Below, in pieces: positions 52,371 through 63,478 of a stretch of DNA of 64,000 nucleotides. The position numbers were made by a program, and so were the translations under genes. The DNA comes from Prunus persica (lineage: Eukaryota; Streptophyta; Magnoliopsida; Rosales; Rosaceae), in assembly GCF_000346465.2 (NCBI RefSeq), contig NC_034010.1, forward strand, positions 29,490,787-29,554,786, given 5' to 3'. Position 1 is the first letter of the stretch, and every line of letters starts with the position of its first letter. The notes beneath the pieces are model-generated. The model worked only from the letters and a program-made list of their open reading frames with translations. It was not told the DNA's origin and made no database searches.

Positions 52371-53621
52371 ATGGCTTCTTCCACACTAGGCTTCAGTTTC
52401 TCACCTGCTTCCCATGTAATCTTTCTTTCTCTCTCTATCTCTCTGAAATAATTGGACAAAAATGAAACTAAATGTGTAGGAAATTCCACTTCTTATTTTG
52501 TACTCTGGTTCTTGTTATCTTTTTGGCTGCAGAGGGTGCAACTGAGAGTGGAAAGTTCAATGCTTTCCAATTGCTCCTTTAGGCCGCAGGTTACAAATTG
52601 CTGTTTTTTTTTTTTCTAGCTTTCTTCTCAATTTGTTTTTAATTGGTAATCTTTCTTAATTCTGTTATATAAACATTTTGCAGGTAATTTCCCGAATGCA
52701 AAAAGATGGCAGCGGCCGGCAAGTGTGGCGGCGAAGGAAATTGGTACGAAAGAAAAAACTCCAATTGACTGCAGCCTAGTCTTTCTTGTTAGTTACTTAG
52801 TAGTGTGAATTATATCTCATGGAGCAGTAAAAGAAGCGATAAACAAAAAAGAAAGAAATATATTTTGGGAACTCAATTTTAGAGTTTTCATGAGAAGGCT
52901 ATGGTAATATAGTATTTATGTTACTCATCTCAGATTGTAGAAACAACCCATTACTCTTTATCTATCAAGAATTCGAGTTTCAGCTGAATTTGAGTTCATG
53001 AGGAATTCTAGTGTAGGATTGTTTTGTAAGCAAAAGTGACATTTTCAGCTGAATCTCTATCTGGCAAGTGCTAAGATCAGTTGTAGCTGGCTACTAGGCA
53101 TGAAGTCTTTTACTGTTTTCAATCCGTTGCTGTTGCCCATCTGAAAAGGAAATGTGGGCTGAAAATCTGGAAATGAAATTTGCTTCTTGAATGACTATAG
53201 AGTATATTAAGGTGTGATTCAGAACCTCCTCATGTTGTACTATTGGGCATTGACTCAAATTGGTTGCAAAATTTTCATTTTTCAGACAAAGAAGGATGAC
53301 ATGTTGCGATACAAGATGGAGAGAGTACCTTTCCTCGAGGAGCAGGTTCGGAAGGTAAAGGACGGAGGACAGCTCTTGGGAATGGATATTGAGAGACTAC
53401 TCCTATCAGAGGATAACCGGTTTGATTTTGTCAATGATATAGCGGCCGAGGCTAGCGAGTATGTCGAGAACAACCGAGATGAGTATGGGGGCAAGAAGAA
53501 AGCCATCCTTCAAGTGATAAGTAACCGGGTGAATGATGCTGGGTTTTTTAGACCAGAGGCATATGAAGAATCTGACCCCTTCAAGCCAGGCCCTTCTTAT
53601 TTGAAAGAAGAATTTACTTGA
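52371..53621 (+). CDS. PTAC7: Plastid transcriptionally active chromosome protein 7 (pTAC7/PAP12)
   Basis: Accessory protein of the plastid-encoded RNA polymerase, needed for chloroplast development. Four exons, all phase 0: 52371-52415, 52533-52589, 52684-52743, 53286-53621; 165 residues. MASSTLGFSFSPASH starts a typical chloroplast transit peptide, followed by QKDGSGRQVWRRRKL and TKKDDMLRYKMERVPFLEEQ. The highly conserved body is MDIERLLLSEDNRFDFVNDI and YVENNRDEYGGKKKAILQVI, ending SDPFKPGPSYLKEEFT. Only the last exon is long enough to stand out as an open frame. Length and motifs match remembered plant pTAC7 from end to end. Confidence 0.92.
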
Positions 53622-54672
53622 TTACATACACCACTTACTCATGTTGTAATGTTAATCTTAGACTAGAGGCTGCTATTATCTATGATACTTTCCGTTTTCA
53701 ATCTCAGTGCATTAGTTTTGCTTCTCAGACCCTATCTTTTTAGTCTACTTCTGCACAGGTGCGCTTGCAAGTTGTTCAATCTGTACCTGTTTCTTTTGTT
53801 TCGGCTATTCATTTAGTGCAAAGGGCTTGTAGTTCGAATCGTGAAGAGCAGGGGAGTCTTTGTGTTCGAATCCCCCTCCTCCCCTATTGCTTATAACAAA
53901 AAAACAAAACAACAACAACAGTAACGTATTATAAATATATTTTCTAAGATCGCCCTTCTTTTTTTCTTTTTTTTTTTGTTTGGGTTAATTTTTACTCACA
54001 ATTCACATTCACATTCAGTCAGTTGAACTAAGCCATGAATTTTGGCCTAGCCCAGCATGGATTGAGAGAGAGATCTCGACTTTTCTGGACAGACCGTGCT
54101 CCCCCATGGCTAAGCATTATGTTAGATTAGGATAGAACTATGGCGTAGATTTTTGTTTGCATTTTTGAGGTGCGGTGATACTCTTTTTTTCTTACAGAAT
54201 TTTCCTTCTGAGGGGTTTTTTGATGGCAAGATTTTAATGAGGTCACATTAACGTTCTCCGTTCGCCTGTAAACTTTTATTGTTTGTTTGGTGCTAGTGAT
54301 GAATGAAAATTTTCTATTTGATATAAAAAATTAAAAAATTAAAAAAAAAAAAAACTAAGCATGAATTTGGAAGTGAATCTCACAGCTGTTGTGGCTACAG
54401 ACCATGTTGAATCTTTAACAGCATCGTCCGGACCCACCATAAAGTGGGTCACATCTGACGTGGCAAAACTGGGGTGGAAGGTCAAATGGAAAAGGGTCCC
54501 ACGTTCCTACCCAATCTGTTAATGCAGTTAAAGGTGTAGCTTCACTCTCTCTTATCCTTCACATGATGACCAAATCACCTCCCACCACCACCACAACTCC
54601 TAATTCTGAACTCTGGACTCGTCCCAACTCCCTGGTTCAACTCAGTAGCAGTAGCACTAGTGGTGGTGGTAA
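53622..54672. other. Intergenic region with a tRNA-like repeat remnant
   Basis: Contains pTAC7 3' sequence, a possible SINE fragment at about 53815-53935, an A-rich tract near 54330-54356, and the promoter and leader of TAP38. The leader contains an upstream frame from 54564 (ATGATGACC...) that ends in TGA just after the TAP38 ATG, overlapping it in another frame. Confidence 0.45.
53815..53935 (+). repeat. Possible tRNA-derived SINE fragment
   Basis: Two GTTCGAATC-type B-box cores (AGTTCGAATCG about 53832 and GTTCGAATCCCCC about 53862) are followed by an A-rich end with CAA repeats, as in plant SINEs. The A box and target duplication were not identified. Confidence 0.25.
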
Positions 54673-57600
54673 ATGGCTTTGTTGAGCCCGCGGTTGCAGA
54701 GGTTCCTCTTAACCAAATACCATGGAGACTCATTGAAGACCACAGCCAACAAAAGCAGCCTTGTTAATATAAAAGTAAGAAGCCGAAGCTGCTCGGCCAT
54801 TGCCATTGACGCGCCTGGCTCTTCGTTGACGGATGTGGCTGGAATTCGATGGGGTTCGACCAGTTTGCAGGGTGCCCGAGAAGAGATGGAAGACGGTGTC
54901 GTTGTGCGGTCCGATGGCCTTGATGGGTTTTCATTTGCCGCCGTTTTTGATGGCCATGCCGGGTTCAACTCGGTCAAGTTCCTCAGGTTTGACCTCTACT
55001 AATTTTATTTATTTATTGTCAAAATTTGACCACAACTAATTGGAATTAACTTTTTAATTAATTCCAGTAAGCTAAATTAAAATTAAACTCTTTTGTATAC
55101 CAGGGATGAGCTCTACAAAGAGTGTTGTGCGGCTTTGCAGGGTGGGCTGCTATTGCGTGGAAATGATTTCAAGACCATTAGAGAGGCATTACAGGAGACT
55201 TTCGAAAAAGTGGATGCAAAATTGTTAAATTGGTAAGCAAAAAAAGTAAAAAAGAACATGGTTTGATGAGAAGGAAAAAAAAAATTTGATTTTGGTGCTT
55301 GCATCAAATATGATTGTAGATTGTATATTATTGCGTTGAAGGTTTAGATGATGTTTGATTTTGTAAAGGCTTGAAAGGAATGGAGAGGAAGATGAATCTG
55401 GCTCAACAGCTACCGTTATGTTCGTTGAAAATGATACGCTGGTCATTTCACATGTTGGTGATTCTTGCGTGGTATGTATTCAATCCTAGTGTCCTCTTGG
55501 TGTCTTCAGCATTTGTAGCTCATTTATCAAATGCCATTAAATGAAGAAGACAAAGGAAGATGATGAAACAATAAATTCAAGGGTTGCATGTAATTAGCTG
55601 TATTTATCAGCTGACTGGCTGATGCAGGTTCAATCTTGTTCTGGAAAAGCAGAGGTACTGACCCATCCTCATAGACCATATGGAAGCAACAAGGTCTCTC
55701 TTCAAGAAATCAAAAGAATCAGAGAAGCAGGTGGATGGGTGTGTTTTTCATCTTTGTTTATTTATTCATGTTTACTTCTTTGAGCCATATCTTATAGTTC
55801 TCAGTTTCTTCTACAGAAAATGAGAGCTAGAACCTGCTTTGTTGACCTTGATATAATTTCTAACCTTGGAAATGTTCCAAGCTTTTGGACAACATAACTC
55901 TAAACTAATCATCACATTTTTTTTGGATATTACTGTTAATTCCCCATACTTCTTATGCCAATAACAAACCTGATGACAACTTACATATGGTGCCTATAGA
56001 TCGTCAATGGAAGAATCTGTGGAGACATTGCTGTATCTCGTGCTTTTGGTGACATGCGGTTCAAGACAAAGAAAAACGAGTTCAGTCTTTTAACATTCTA
56101 CTTATCCTTGTTAAAAATAGGGTTTTTTCCTGGAAGCTTTGGTATATAGAGACAACCAGAATATGCATATACTGATGGTCTTTTGCATTTTGTTATGGAA
56201 AGGATGCTGAAGAAAGGAGTTGAAGAAAGGAGATGGACAGAAAAATTTGCTTCTCGGTAGGTAATCTCTTATGTTTCTTGCTTGACTACTAGTTTCACCT
56301 ATTTGTTTCTTTCCTTCTAATTAGGATGCTTTTGGATTAGTTCAATGCTAGCAAGTATGTAGTGGATGAATTTCATAAGGATACGAATTTTCCGGTAATA
56401 GTTGATAAGGTTCAACACAAGGTTTAAACTCTAGTCTACTCGTATATTAACCAAATGCATATAGTTGGACCAAATATCCTGGAATAATTAGATGATTGAA
56501 TTCATATCAGAGGCTGATATATAAGTGATCACCATTTTTATGTGAAAAATTGAGGAAGTGTGTGTTCTCTGTGCCTGCTAGATTACAATATCGCCCAATT
56601 CCTATGATAACCTCCCCTGTCTAGGTTTTGAGAATGACAATAGAGGTGCAAATTCTTATACAATTCAAAATTTTCGGTTACGCAGTACTGAAATATGCTT
56701 TCGCATTATAAAAAGTAGCCTATAGTGTCTGAGATACATCTCATATGAATAAGCTTCTGGTTTCTGCACAGCACTAAACATTCAATATAGTAGTGTAAAT
56801 TAGATTGTTTCTTTCTCTGTATTTTAGTGTGTCGTTTTAGGTATATAGACAACTAGGAATACATTAATTAGAATCCCTTTTATGTTATGCCAGTATACAA
56901 TTCAGTGGAGACCTTGTTACTGCATCTCCAGACATTTTTCAAGTGACTTTTGGGAAAGATTCTGAATTTGTACTGTTAGCATCTGATGGCTTATGGGACT
57001 ACATAAACAGGTTTGTTGGACTGGTCTTTGACACTCTTGGTAAAACTCCATGTAATTATCATTTAATCGCTCACGTAAAACTTGATCACTTTTTCAGCTC
57101 AGATGCAGTGGCTTTTGTAAGGAATCAGCTTCGACAACATGGAGATGTTCAGGTATGGCTTGTGCATCAATTTGCTTAACTACTTCCTTTATTTTATTTG
57201 AATGCATCAACATCAATCTCCTTTAACGTTGTAACACAAATGGTGATCCAGTGATTAACTATACCGTCTTATTTATGTTTCAGCTAGCTTGTGATGCGCT
57301 TGCTCAAGCTGCTTTGGTAACAAATTACATTAGTATTTGTTTTACTCTGCACAGATTAGCTAGATTCTTTACTCGGGTAGTTTTCTAATGACCTGAAATT
57401 TGCACATATTGAATAGGATCAACGCTCGCAAGATAATATCAGCATTGTAATTGCCGATTTGGGGTAGGCTTCTTCATGCATTATGGTTTTTATTCTTAAT
57501 GATATACATTCCTTCACCTTCCTCTTTCTTTTTCTTTTTCTTTTTCTCTGTTTTGGGTTTTTGTGATATGTTTTATTTGATTCATCCACAGCCGGACAGA

Positions 57601-57712
57601 CTGGCAAGGTTTGCCATTTCAACAACAAAATTTCGCATATGAATTGGGGCAAGCTTTTGCTACAATTGGGATTGTGTCGCTTGGAATTTGGATGTCGACT
57701 TCTTTGCTTTAG
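54673..57712 (+). CDS. TAP38: PP2C phosphatase TAP38/PPH1, LHCII dephosphorylation
   Basis: Thylakoid-associated protein phosphatase that dephosphorylates light-harvesting complex II and so drives the state 2 to state 1 transition. Eleven exons: 54673-54986, 55104-55232, 55369-55471, 55628-55738, 56000-56079, 56203-56256, 56894-57010, 57098-57152, 57284-57316, 57417-57463, 57592-57712; 387 residues. Residues 1-45 are a chloroplast transit peptide. PP2C motifs in order are [44 protein letters not shown] and [12 protein letters not shown], including the metal-binding Asp residues. The C-terminus has a membrane helix ([18 protein letters not shown]), as in TAP38. The alignment with remembered Arabidopsis At4g27800 is continuous. 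An upstream frame in the leader overlaps the start codon. Confidence 0.93.
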
Positions 57713-58072
57713 ACATGAATCTGACTCTGAGGCATCCTCAGCTCGGCAATTCATTCAGCTGACTTCACAGTAGCCGGATCAATTGGGACCCTGCCGACTC
57801 CAGAGAACGTATATAATGGAAGTATGGAAATCAACGTAGATTTTCGCACATTTTATTTGTATAATCTTGAAGTGTACATGCCTCACTCCACACCTTGATA
57901 CTTTTGGTTTAGGTGAATTAGAATAATCTTAGTAGCAAACAAAGAATTCACATGTTTAGCTTGATAGTTTGTTATTGAATTTGAAAAAAAAAAATCTATA
58001 AATACGTGTAGAACATGTGATCTAGCTATGAATTTCTGCAATGGTTAAACCAAAGAGGGAGGGTCGCTCTCA

Positions 58073-58132
<60 letters not shown>

Positions 58133-58807
58133 AACACACACACACACAACCATCAACTCATGCGGTACGGAGTGCCTTTTTCCCCACAACACAACTACAG
58201 GAGTGGCCTTTGAGGTTCTGAAATCACAGTTGATGAATTTCCAAACAGGAGATGGCAGAGACAAGGTGCATGAGATGAGAATACATAATATGACTTTTGA
58301 GATTCCGAAATCCCAACTAAAGCAAATTGCAAATGATAATGAAGAAACCCCAATCACTGGAACCCGACACTAACAACTATACATCGTGTATGGGACATGG
58401 ACATGCATGATTCATGAACGTTTGAGGCATTAAATTTATGTTTCTAATATTTTATGCTGTTATTTATGAGATAAAAGATAGTGCTTCATTCTTTTAAAAA
58501 TTATTTATTCAGTAGCAAAGCAATGGCAAGTACTTATTTTACACTTCTTCACTTAATACATATATATATATATATATAAAGATGCTTGTATATATTCCTA
58601 TGGCCACACACACAAGAAGAACTAGACAAATACAACAATACATATATATTAATTTGATGAAGAAACTCATTCGATCGGATGGCTAGCTATATCTTATATA
58701 TGTCTCCTTACAGATGATCGATAAAAACCTCAGTAAGAGAGGGCGCGGCTGGCGGGAGAGAGCAAATAGTAGTGTTATTAATTAGTTAATTAAGAGTTTT
58801 AAGGCAG
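57713..58807. other. Intergenic region between convergent TAP38 and the PSY-type gene
   Basis: Contains a (CT)n(CA)n microsatellite (58075-58147), a small internal duplication (about 58202-58232 and 58289-58319) and AT repeats near 58560. The open frame running through the microsatellite to 58373 has no recognisable domain and is not called as a gene. Confidence 0.4.
58075..58147. repeat. (CT)n(CA)n microsatellite
   Basis: About 48 bases of CT alternation followed by about 25 bases of CA with one interruption. Confidence 0.95.
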
Positions 58808-59372
58808 TCATGGGTTCCTTCCATTGCCAGGTTTCCTTCTAGGGTAAGGGTCGTGTTTTTGATTGGCTCCTGTATCATCATAATCCTGCATTGTTGCATC
58901 AAGCATCCAAAGCTTCCTCGAATTCATTACGATTCCATCCTTCAGAAACATAAAGAATTCGTTAGCAAGGAAGGCATATGATTTGCATCTCTTAATAAAT
59001 TAATGTTAAATATTGTATTTAATAATAATAATGCATGGTAGAATGTTGTCCCATAATTAATCTTATGATAGAAACTAGAGAACAAGGAGATTAATTAATT
59101 GTACCTTGTGAAGTAAGTGAATGGGGTCTATGCCATCCTCCTTGAACCCTTCATTAACAATGCCTACTTAAGTCAGCTTATTAAGATAACTGAAACATTT
59201 TATACACAAACACAAAAATAAAAAATAAAAAAAGATAATTGAAACATAAGGAAACTGAAATGGGATATAATTAACTAAGTATTGTAGGAATCTGCTCACC
59301 TGAAGATAAGGGAATGAGGAGAAGTGAGAGGAAAAGTAGTAGAAGAAGAAAGACATTGATTCTAAGAGCCAT
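58808..59372 (-). CDS. Precursor of a PSY-type tyrosine-sulfated signalling peptide
   Basis: Small secreted peptide precursor. Three exons in transcript order: 59300-59372, 59105-59163, 58808-58939; 87 residues; phases agree. Residues 1-24 (MALRINVFLLLLLFLSLLLI...) form a signal peptide. A variable middle region follows. Near the C-terminus is DYDDTGANQKHDPYPRRKPG, which matches the PSY consensus (Asp-Tyr start, then x-ANxKHDP). In PSY1 the Tyr after Asp is sulfated by TPST and the mature peptide promotes cell expansion through leucine-rich repeat receptor kinases. The CIF family also begins Asp-Tyr but lacks ANxKHDP, so PSY is preferred. The first two exons are too short to appear as open frames. 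Part of the signal sequence is encoded by a CTT-rich tract. Confidence 0.8.
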
Positions 59373-59887
59373 ATGGCTTCTTCTTCTTCTTCTTCTTCTT
59401 CTTCTTTTTGTATCAAATATCAATAGTTAAAATGGGGGATGAATATGTTTGGCTCTATTGGGGGAGGTGGGGAAGTCGCCTTTTATGCTTACTCTCAGAG
59501 TGAGTGGTAGCATATTATGCACTACTATGAGAGAGAGAGAGAGAGCTGTTGTCATTGTGTGCTGTGCACTCACTCCACCCAATAGCAACCCAACAGCATG
59601 ATGATGAAATGCTTTTTACCCTAGAGCACACAACACAAGTCAACTGCACTATTTCATCATTTCATTTGCGTCCAAAATGGAACTTGATTTTCAGTAGCTA
59701 ATCTGTTGCAATTTCACCGTGCTCGAAGTGTTCTCTTGAATCAAAGGTTTTGATACAAGACCTTGCTGATGCAACCGGAGAAGGAAACTTCCGAGCATCA
59801 GAAACAAAGGTTAGTTGACTTGCAGTAAGAGAATAGAAAAGGTTTCATCCAATTTGTGCTAACTAATAGTCGAATATATTTTAAAGA

Positions 59888-59957
59888 GTACAGCCGCACA
59901 ATTATACTATTAAAATATTCAAATTTATTTAAAGAGGATAGACGCATAGCTATACTC
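59888..59957. repeat. Two degenerate copies of the TATAGCCG palindrome
   Basis: AGTACAGCCGCACAATTATACT (59888-59909) and GGATAGACGCATAGCTATACTC (about 59936-59957) match the palindrome of the 7598-8050 array with several changes. They lie about 46 bases apart, close to the spacing in that array. Confidence 0.55.
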
Positions 59958-61155
59958 TTATGCATGTGGACAAACACCATAACAATCTCCTGCATGGCCA
60001 TTTTTAAAAAAAAAAAAAAAAAAGAGAAGAGAGGGAGGGATTATTTTCTGCCTCCTTTTGTGTGGTGCGTTTTTTTTTCCCTTGTCTTCACCACTATGTG
60101 TCGACATTGACGCATAACCCCTTGAAGCCTAATTTGTGTTGCAAATGTTTCAATGGTGCAGTGCACATCTACTTTTTAAAGTGCCCATTGTTTCAGTAAA
60201 AACTAATAAACTAGTAGATATGTCTAGCTCATGGTGTACAGAAATTGAGTGAAGGATCATGACATGCGATGAATATTATAGAAAACCCTAGACCTAGACT
60301 TTTTTTCCCCTTCTTCTTCTTCTAAGATTATGGCTCTATGAGATACAGAAAGATAACTTATATATCCTTGATTTGATGAGGTTAATTACGCTTTCTCTTG
60401 TTGATATAGACCGATAAGTTTATTGCTCAATCTCAATGGAACTTTTAATTAAGCCCCATGAATCATGATGATAAAACATAAACAATGGGGGAGGAGTTTA
60501 TGGATGGCCATCATTTTCTCTACGACTGTCAACCTTTTTATGTTCTTCTGACCTCTCTCTCTCTCTGGTAGATTTCATTTTCCGTGGTACCAAACCAAAC
60601 AGCACTTGAGTTTAATTGTGCTTTAGGTCCTCATATTTTGGCTTTCATCACTTTGTGGTTTGTCAATGGATGAATACAAACACACACAGAGAGAGAGAGA
60701 GAGAGAGAGGGCCACAATGAAAAATCAAGTAGGAAGGACTAGAATTGAAAGATTGGTGAGCCACTAGTGGGATGGAATGAATGGAAGCAAGCACTATCAT
60801 AAGGTAAGGTAGCGAGGGAGGGAACAAGTCAACATTTTGAAGTACTCTCCCAACACGGACTACAACTTTTTTTAAAAATAATCGTAGATTAACATTACGA
60901 CAAAGAAAATGTTGCAGTAAGTAATCATCCCCCAAGAGGAGTATATGTTGGTAATGATGGTGTTTAGAGGAACTCCGTTTTTGGCAATGGTTCTAGGTTG
61001 TCAGGGAACATTATTATGAAAACAAATAAAATGGTATTTTACTATTTTACCTAGGCAAGGCATCAATGATTCTACAACTAAGATGATTGATTTAGGGTTT
61101 TGTACATATAGATTAAGTCTATGTATGGTTGGATCATGGCAATGGCAATGGCATG

Positions 61156-61158
<3 letters not shown>

Positions 61159-61213
<55 letters not shown>
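61159..61213. repeat. (GA)n microsatellite
   Basis: Uninterrupted GA alternation of about 55 bases in intergenic DNA. Confidence 0.95.
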
Positions 61214-61215
<2 letters not shown>

Positions 61216-61624
61216 CAAGTGCTCAATCAAAGTGGTACTTGCTATTCATTTTGGATGCTTACTGTGATGATGTCATCCCCATCTGCCCTTTGCCCTCTGT
61301 TTTGTTTTTCTCTGATTAAAAAACATCCAATTGTTTTGGGTTAAAAAGTAATAGTAGTAGTACTACTCACACACCTCACATGATGTGGAGGGGGAGGGGG
61401 GCTACCAGAAAAAGATGTCGCGCTTGCTGCTGGGTATGGAATGGATGGTGGCAGTCATATCACAAATTGTCAATAGCTACCTTCTTTGAACCTACCTGAC
61501 CATATCTTTTTTCCTTTGAAAACTTTACATGACCATATTTGGTTGTTTTTCAATTCAGGGATGAATACGAATTGGTGCGCTGAATGCGCACTTGGTCAAA
61601 AAAGTATAAGAATATGATGGGTTC

Positions 61625-62017
61625 GAGCATCCACAATGATGTTCTCTATTTCTTAACTAAAAGTTAAAAATATAATAAAGTTATTTTAGGAGCTCTCTAA
61701 AAAATTTCAACTCCAACCATACTCTTTAATTTGGAGAGTCATAAATACTGTACATCTTTTTCGATTGGTTCATCTCTATTATAAAATAAAATAAAAAATA
61801 GTTAACATTAAATAAAAGTTTGAAATACTCATTAAATAAAGCAGCATTAAATTATAAGGAGCCACTAGGAGTCCTTTCTCTCCCCTCATATTTCGGAGCT
61901 CCTAGAAGACTCCATATTTTAAGAGGTGGATAGGAAATATGATTGGAATTGCATTTTTACAATTCATTCCTAAAATTTGTCTAAAGAAGTGGTTTAAAGA
62001 ATCCATTGTGGATGCTT
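61625..62017. mobile_element. Possible MITE with GCATCCACAATG termini
   Basis: The left end contains GAGCATCCACAATG (61625-61638). The right end contains CATTGTGGATGC (62004-62015), its exact inverse for 12 bases. The body is AT-rich with no coding capacity. A target-site duplication was not clear, so the superfamily is open. Confidence 0.55.
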
Positions 62018-63478
62018 TTATAAACCACCTTTTATCCAACTCCTCTTACTTTTACCCTCCAATCCAATCAATGCTGACAATAGATCGTGTCGTGTAGGAT
62101 TCCTAGTTACAATTTACCAACTTCAGTTTCAAGTTTCGTCCAAAAAATAAATACTTAAGTTTCAAGTTTAAACCAGGATCGATTTTGGGCCTGCTGTTTT
62201 GCCCAGTTGGGGCCTTCTCGGAATGAGGGAAAGTACCTGGTGGGCTTCGATAAAAGCCACATTTTTAAACCGAGAACCCAATTCTCAGGGTTTGCTTCCT
62301 CGAACCCAATCCAATGCAATCGAATATAAAATCTTAGTAAGGCATTAGCAATATGCGCATAACTAAATATAGCAATAATCCATCATTCTGATCTGACAGT
62401 TTCAACAAGAAGATGATTATTCAAGCAACGTATTTGCTATGCATTAACTTTGGAATATCACTTTAAAGAAACAACACATGAGGCAGGCAGATAAACAAAT
62501 ACAAGGCCTCTTCCAACAAATAATATCATGCTCCATTCCTCGCTATGCCATCACAATTTGTGATGTTTAATGATAAACAACTTCCCAAAAGAGAAAAAAA
62601 CAAAAACATATATGATTACATGTTCCCCAAGCAAAAAAGAAAAACCTGTCTTTCAAAAAGCGACATAACAAATGATTTCACGAATGCATGGTATTGGACA
62701 ATATGAGCTAACACAACCTCCTAACAAAGATGAAAAATGAAAACTGGCTAATGCAAATGTAAGATCTGCGTTTCCAAAATAGCTCATGCTAATGCTCAAC
62801 TCTTGAGAGAACTGAAAACAGTAGAGACTTGATACGGAGATGCTCAGGAATACGCACTGACCAGGACAAGTAAAAAGATGGCGAATATGCAAACACTAAA
62901 CAAAAGGAGGAGCTGACTGAATTCAAGGAATGAAGACCTGCTACGGAGGATTTTTCAGAAATATGCTGCTGAGGGTAGTGATAAGACATCAGTACCCCGA
63001 CAACATTAGGCATTACTCATCCGTTCTGACCCCAATCTCTTTTGGAGGAAATCACCACGGGGTGGTGGAAAAGGTTAACAAGATTTTGTTTAGCTTTCAA
63101 ACAGCAATTAACCTTGGTGACTCAGAAAACTGACACTCATGAATGTCACTGACCTTCCTCCGATGCCCCACATATTCTGTGACACACAGAATTTTTGTTA
63201 ATTTTTATTGCAGGCCTTGACCCGCTTCTGTGACATTCACTACCCCCAACTCTTCATCTCCTTGAAAAATCCAGGAACCAAAGCCTGAGGGGCTGATGCA
63301 ATTGTTAGTCACAACTTTTGGAGATGATGCAAGTTAGTGACAACTTGAAGATTATTGACAGCTTCTGTTGTCCGAAAATGGCGATGACTTGACACATGCA
63401 ATCCTATGACCCAACTCAACACACCCAAATGCATGCAGGGACTTCCAAACAAATGGAATATACCAAGTGGCAGTAGCC
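62018..63478. other. Intergenic region and 3' untranslated region of importin beta-1
   Basis: The part nearest 63478 should be the 3' untranslated region of the minus-strand importin gene. No other exon or RNA gene was recognised; several short open frames here lack any family feature. Confidence 0.45.

Larger units (their letters stand above)
59373..61624. other. Intergenic region upstream of the PSY-type gene
   Basis: No coding exon was found. It holds short GA runs (59531-59550, 60690-60710), two degenerate copies of the 7.6-kb palindrome motif (59888-59957), and a long (GA)n tract (61159-61213). The proximal part should carry the promoter of the PSY-type gene. Confidence 0.45.

Noticed and set aside
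58041..58373. Open frame through the CT/CA microsatellite
   Set aside because: Half of it is simple repeat, and the remainder matches no family I recognise.
62653..63013. Minus-strand open frames downstream of the importin stop
   Set aside because: They lie in the expected 3' untranslated region and show no family features.
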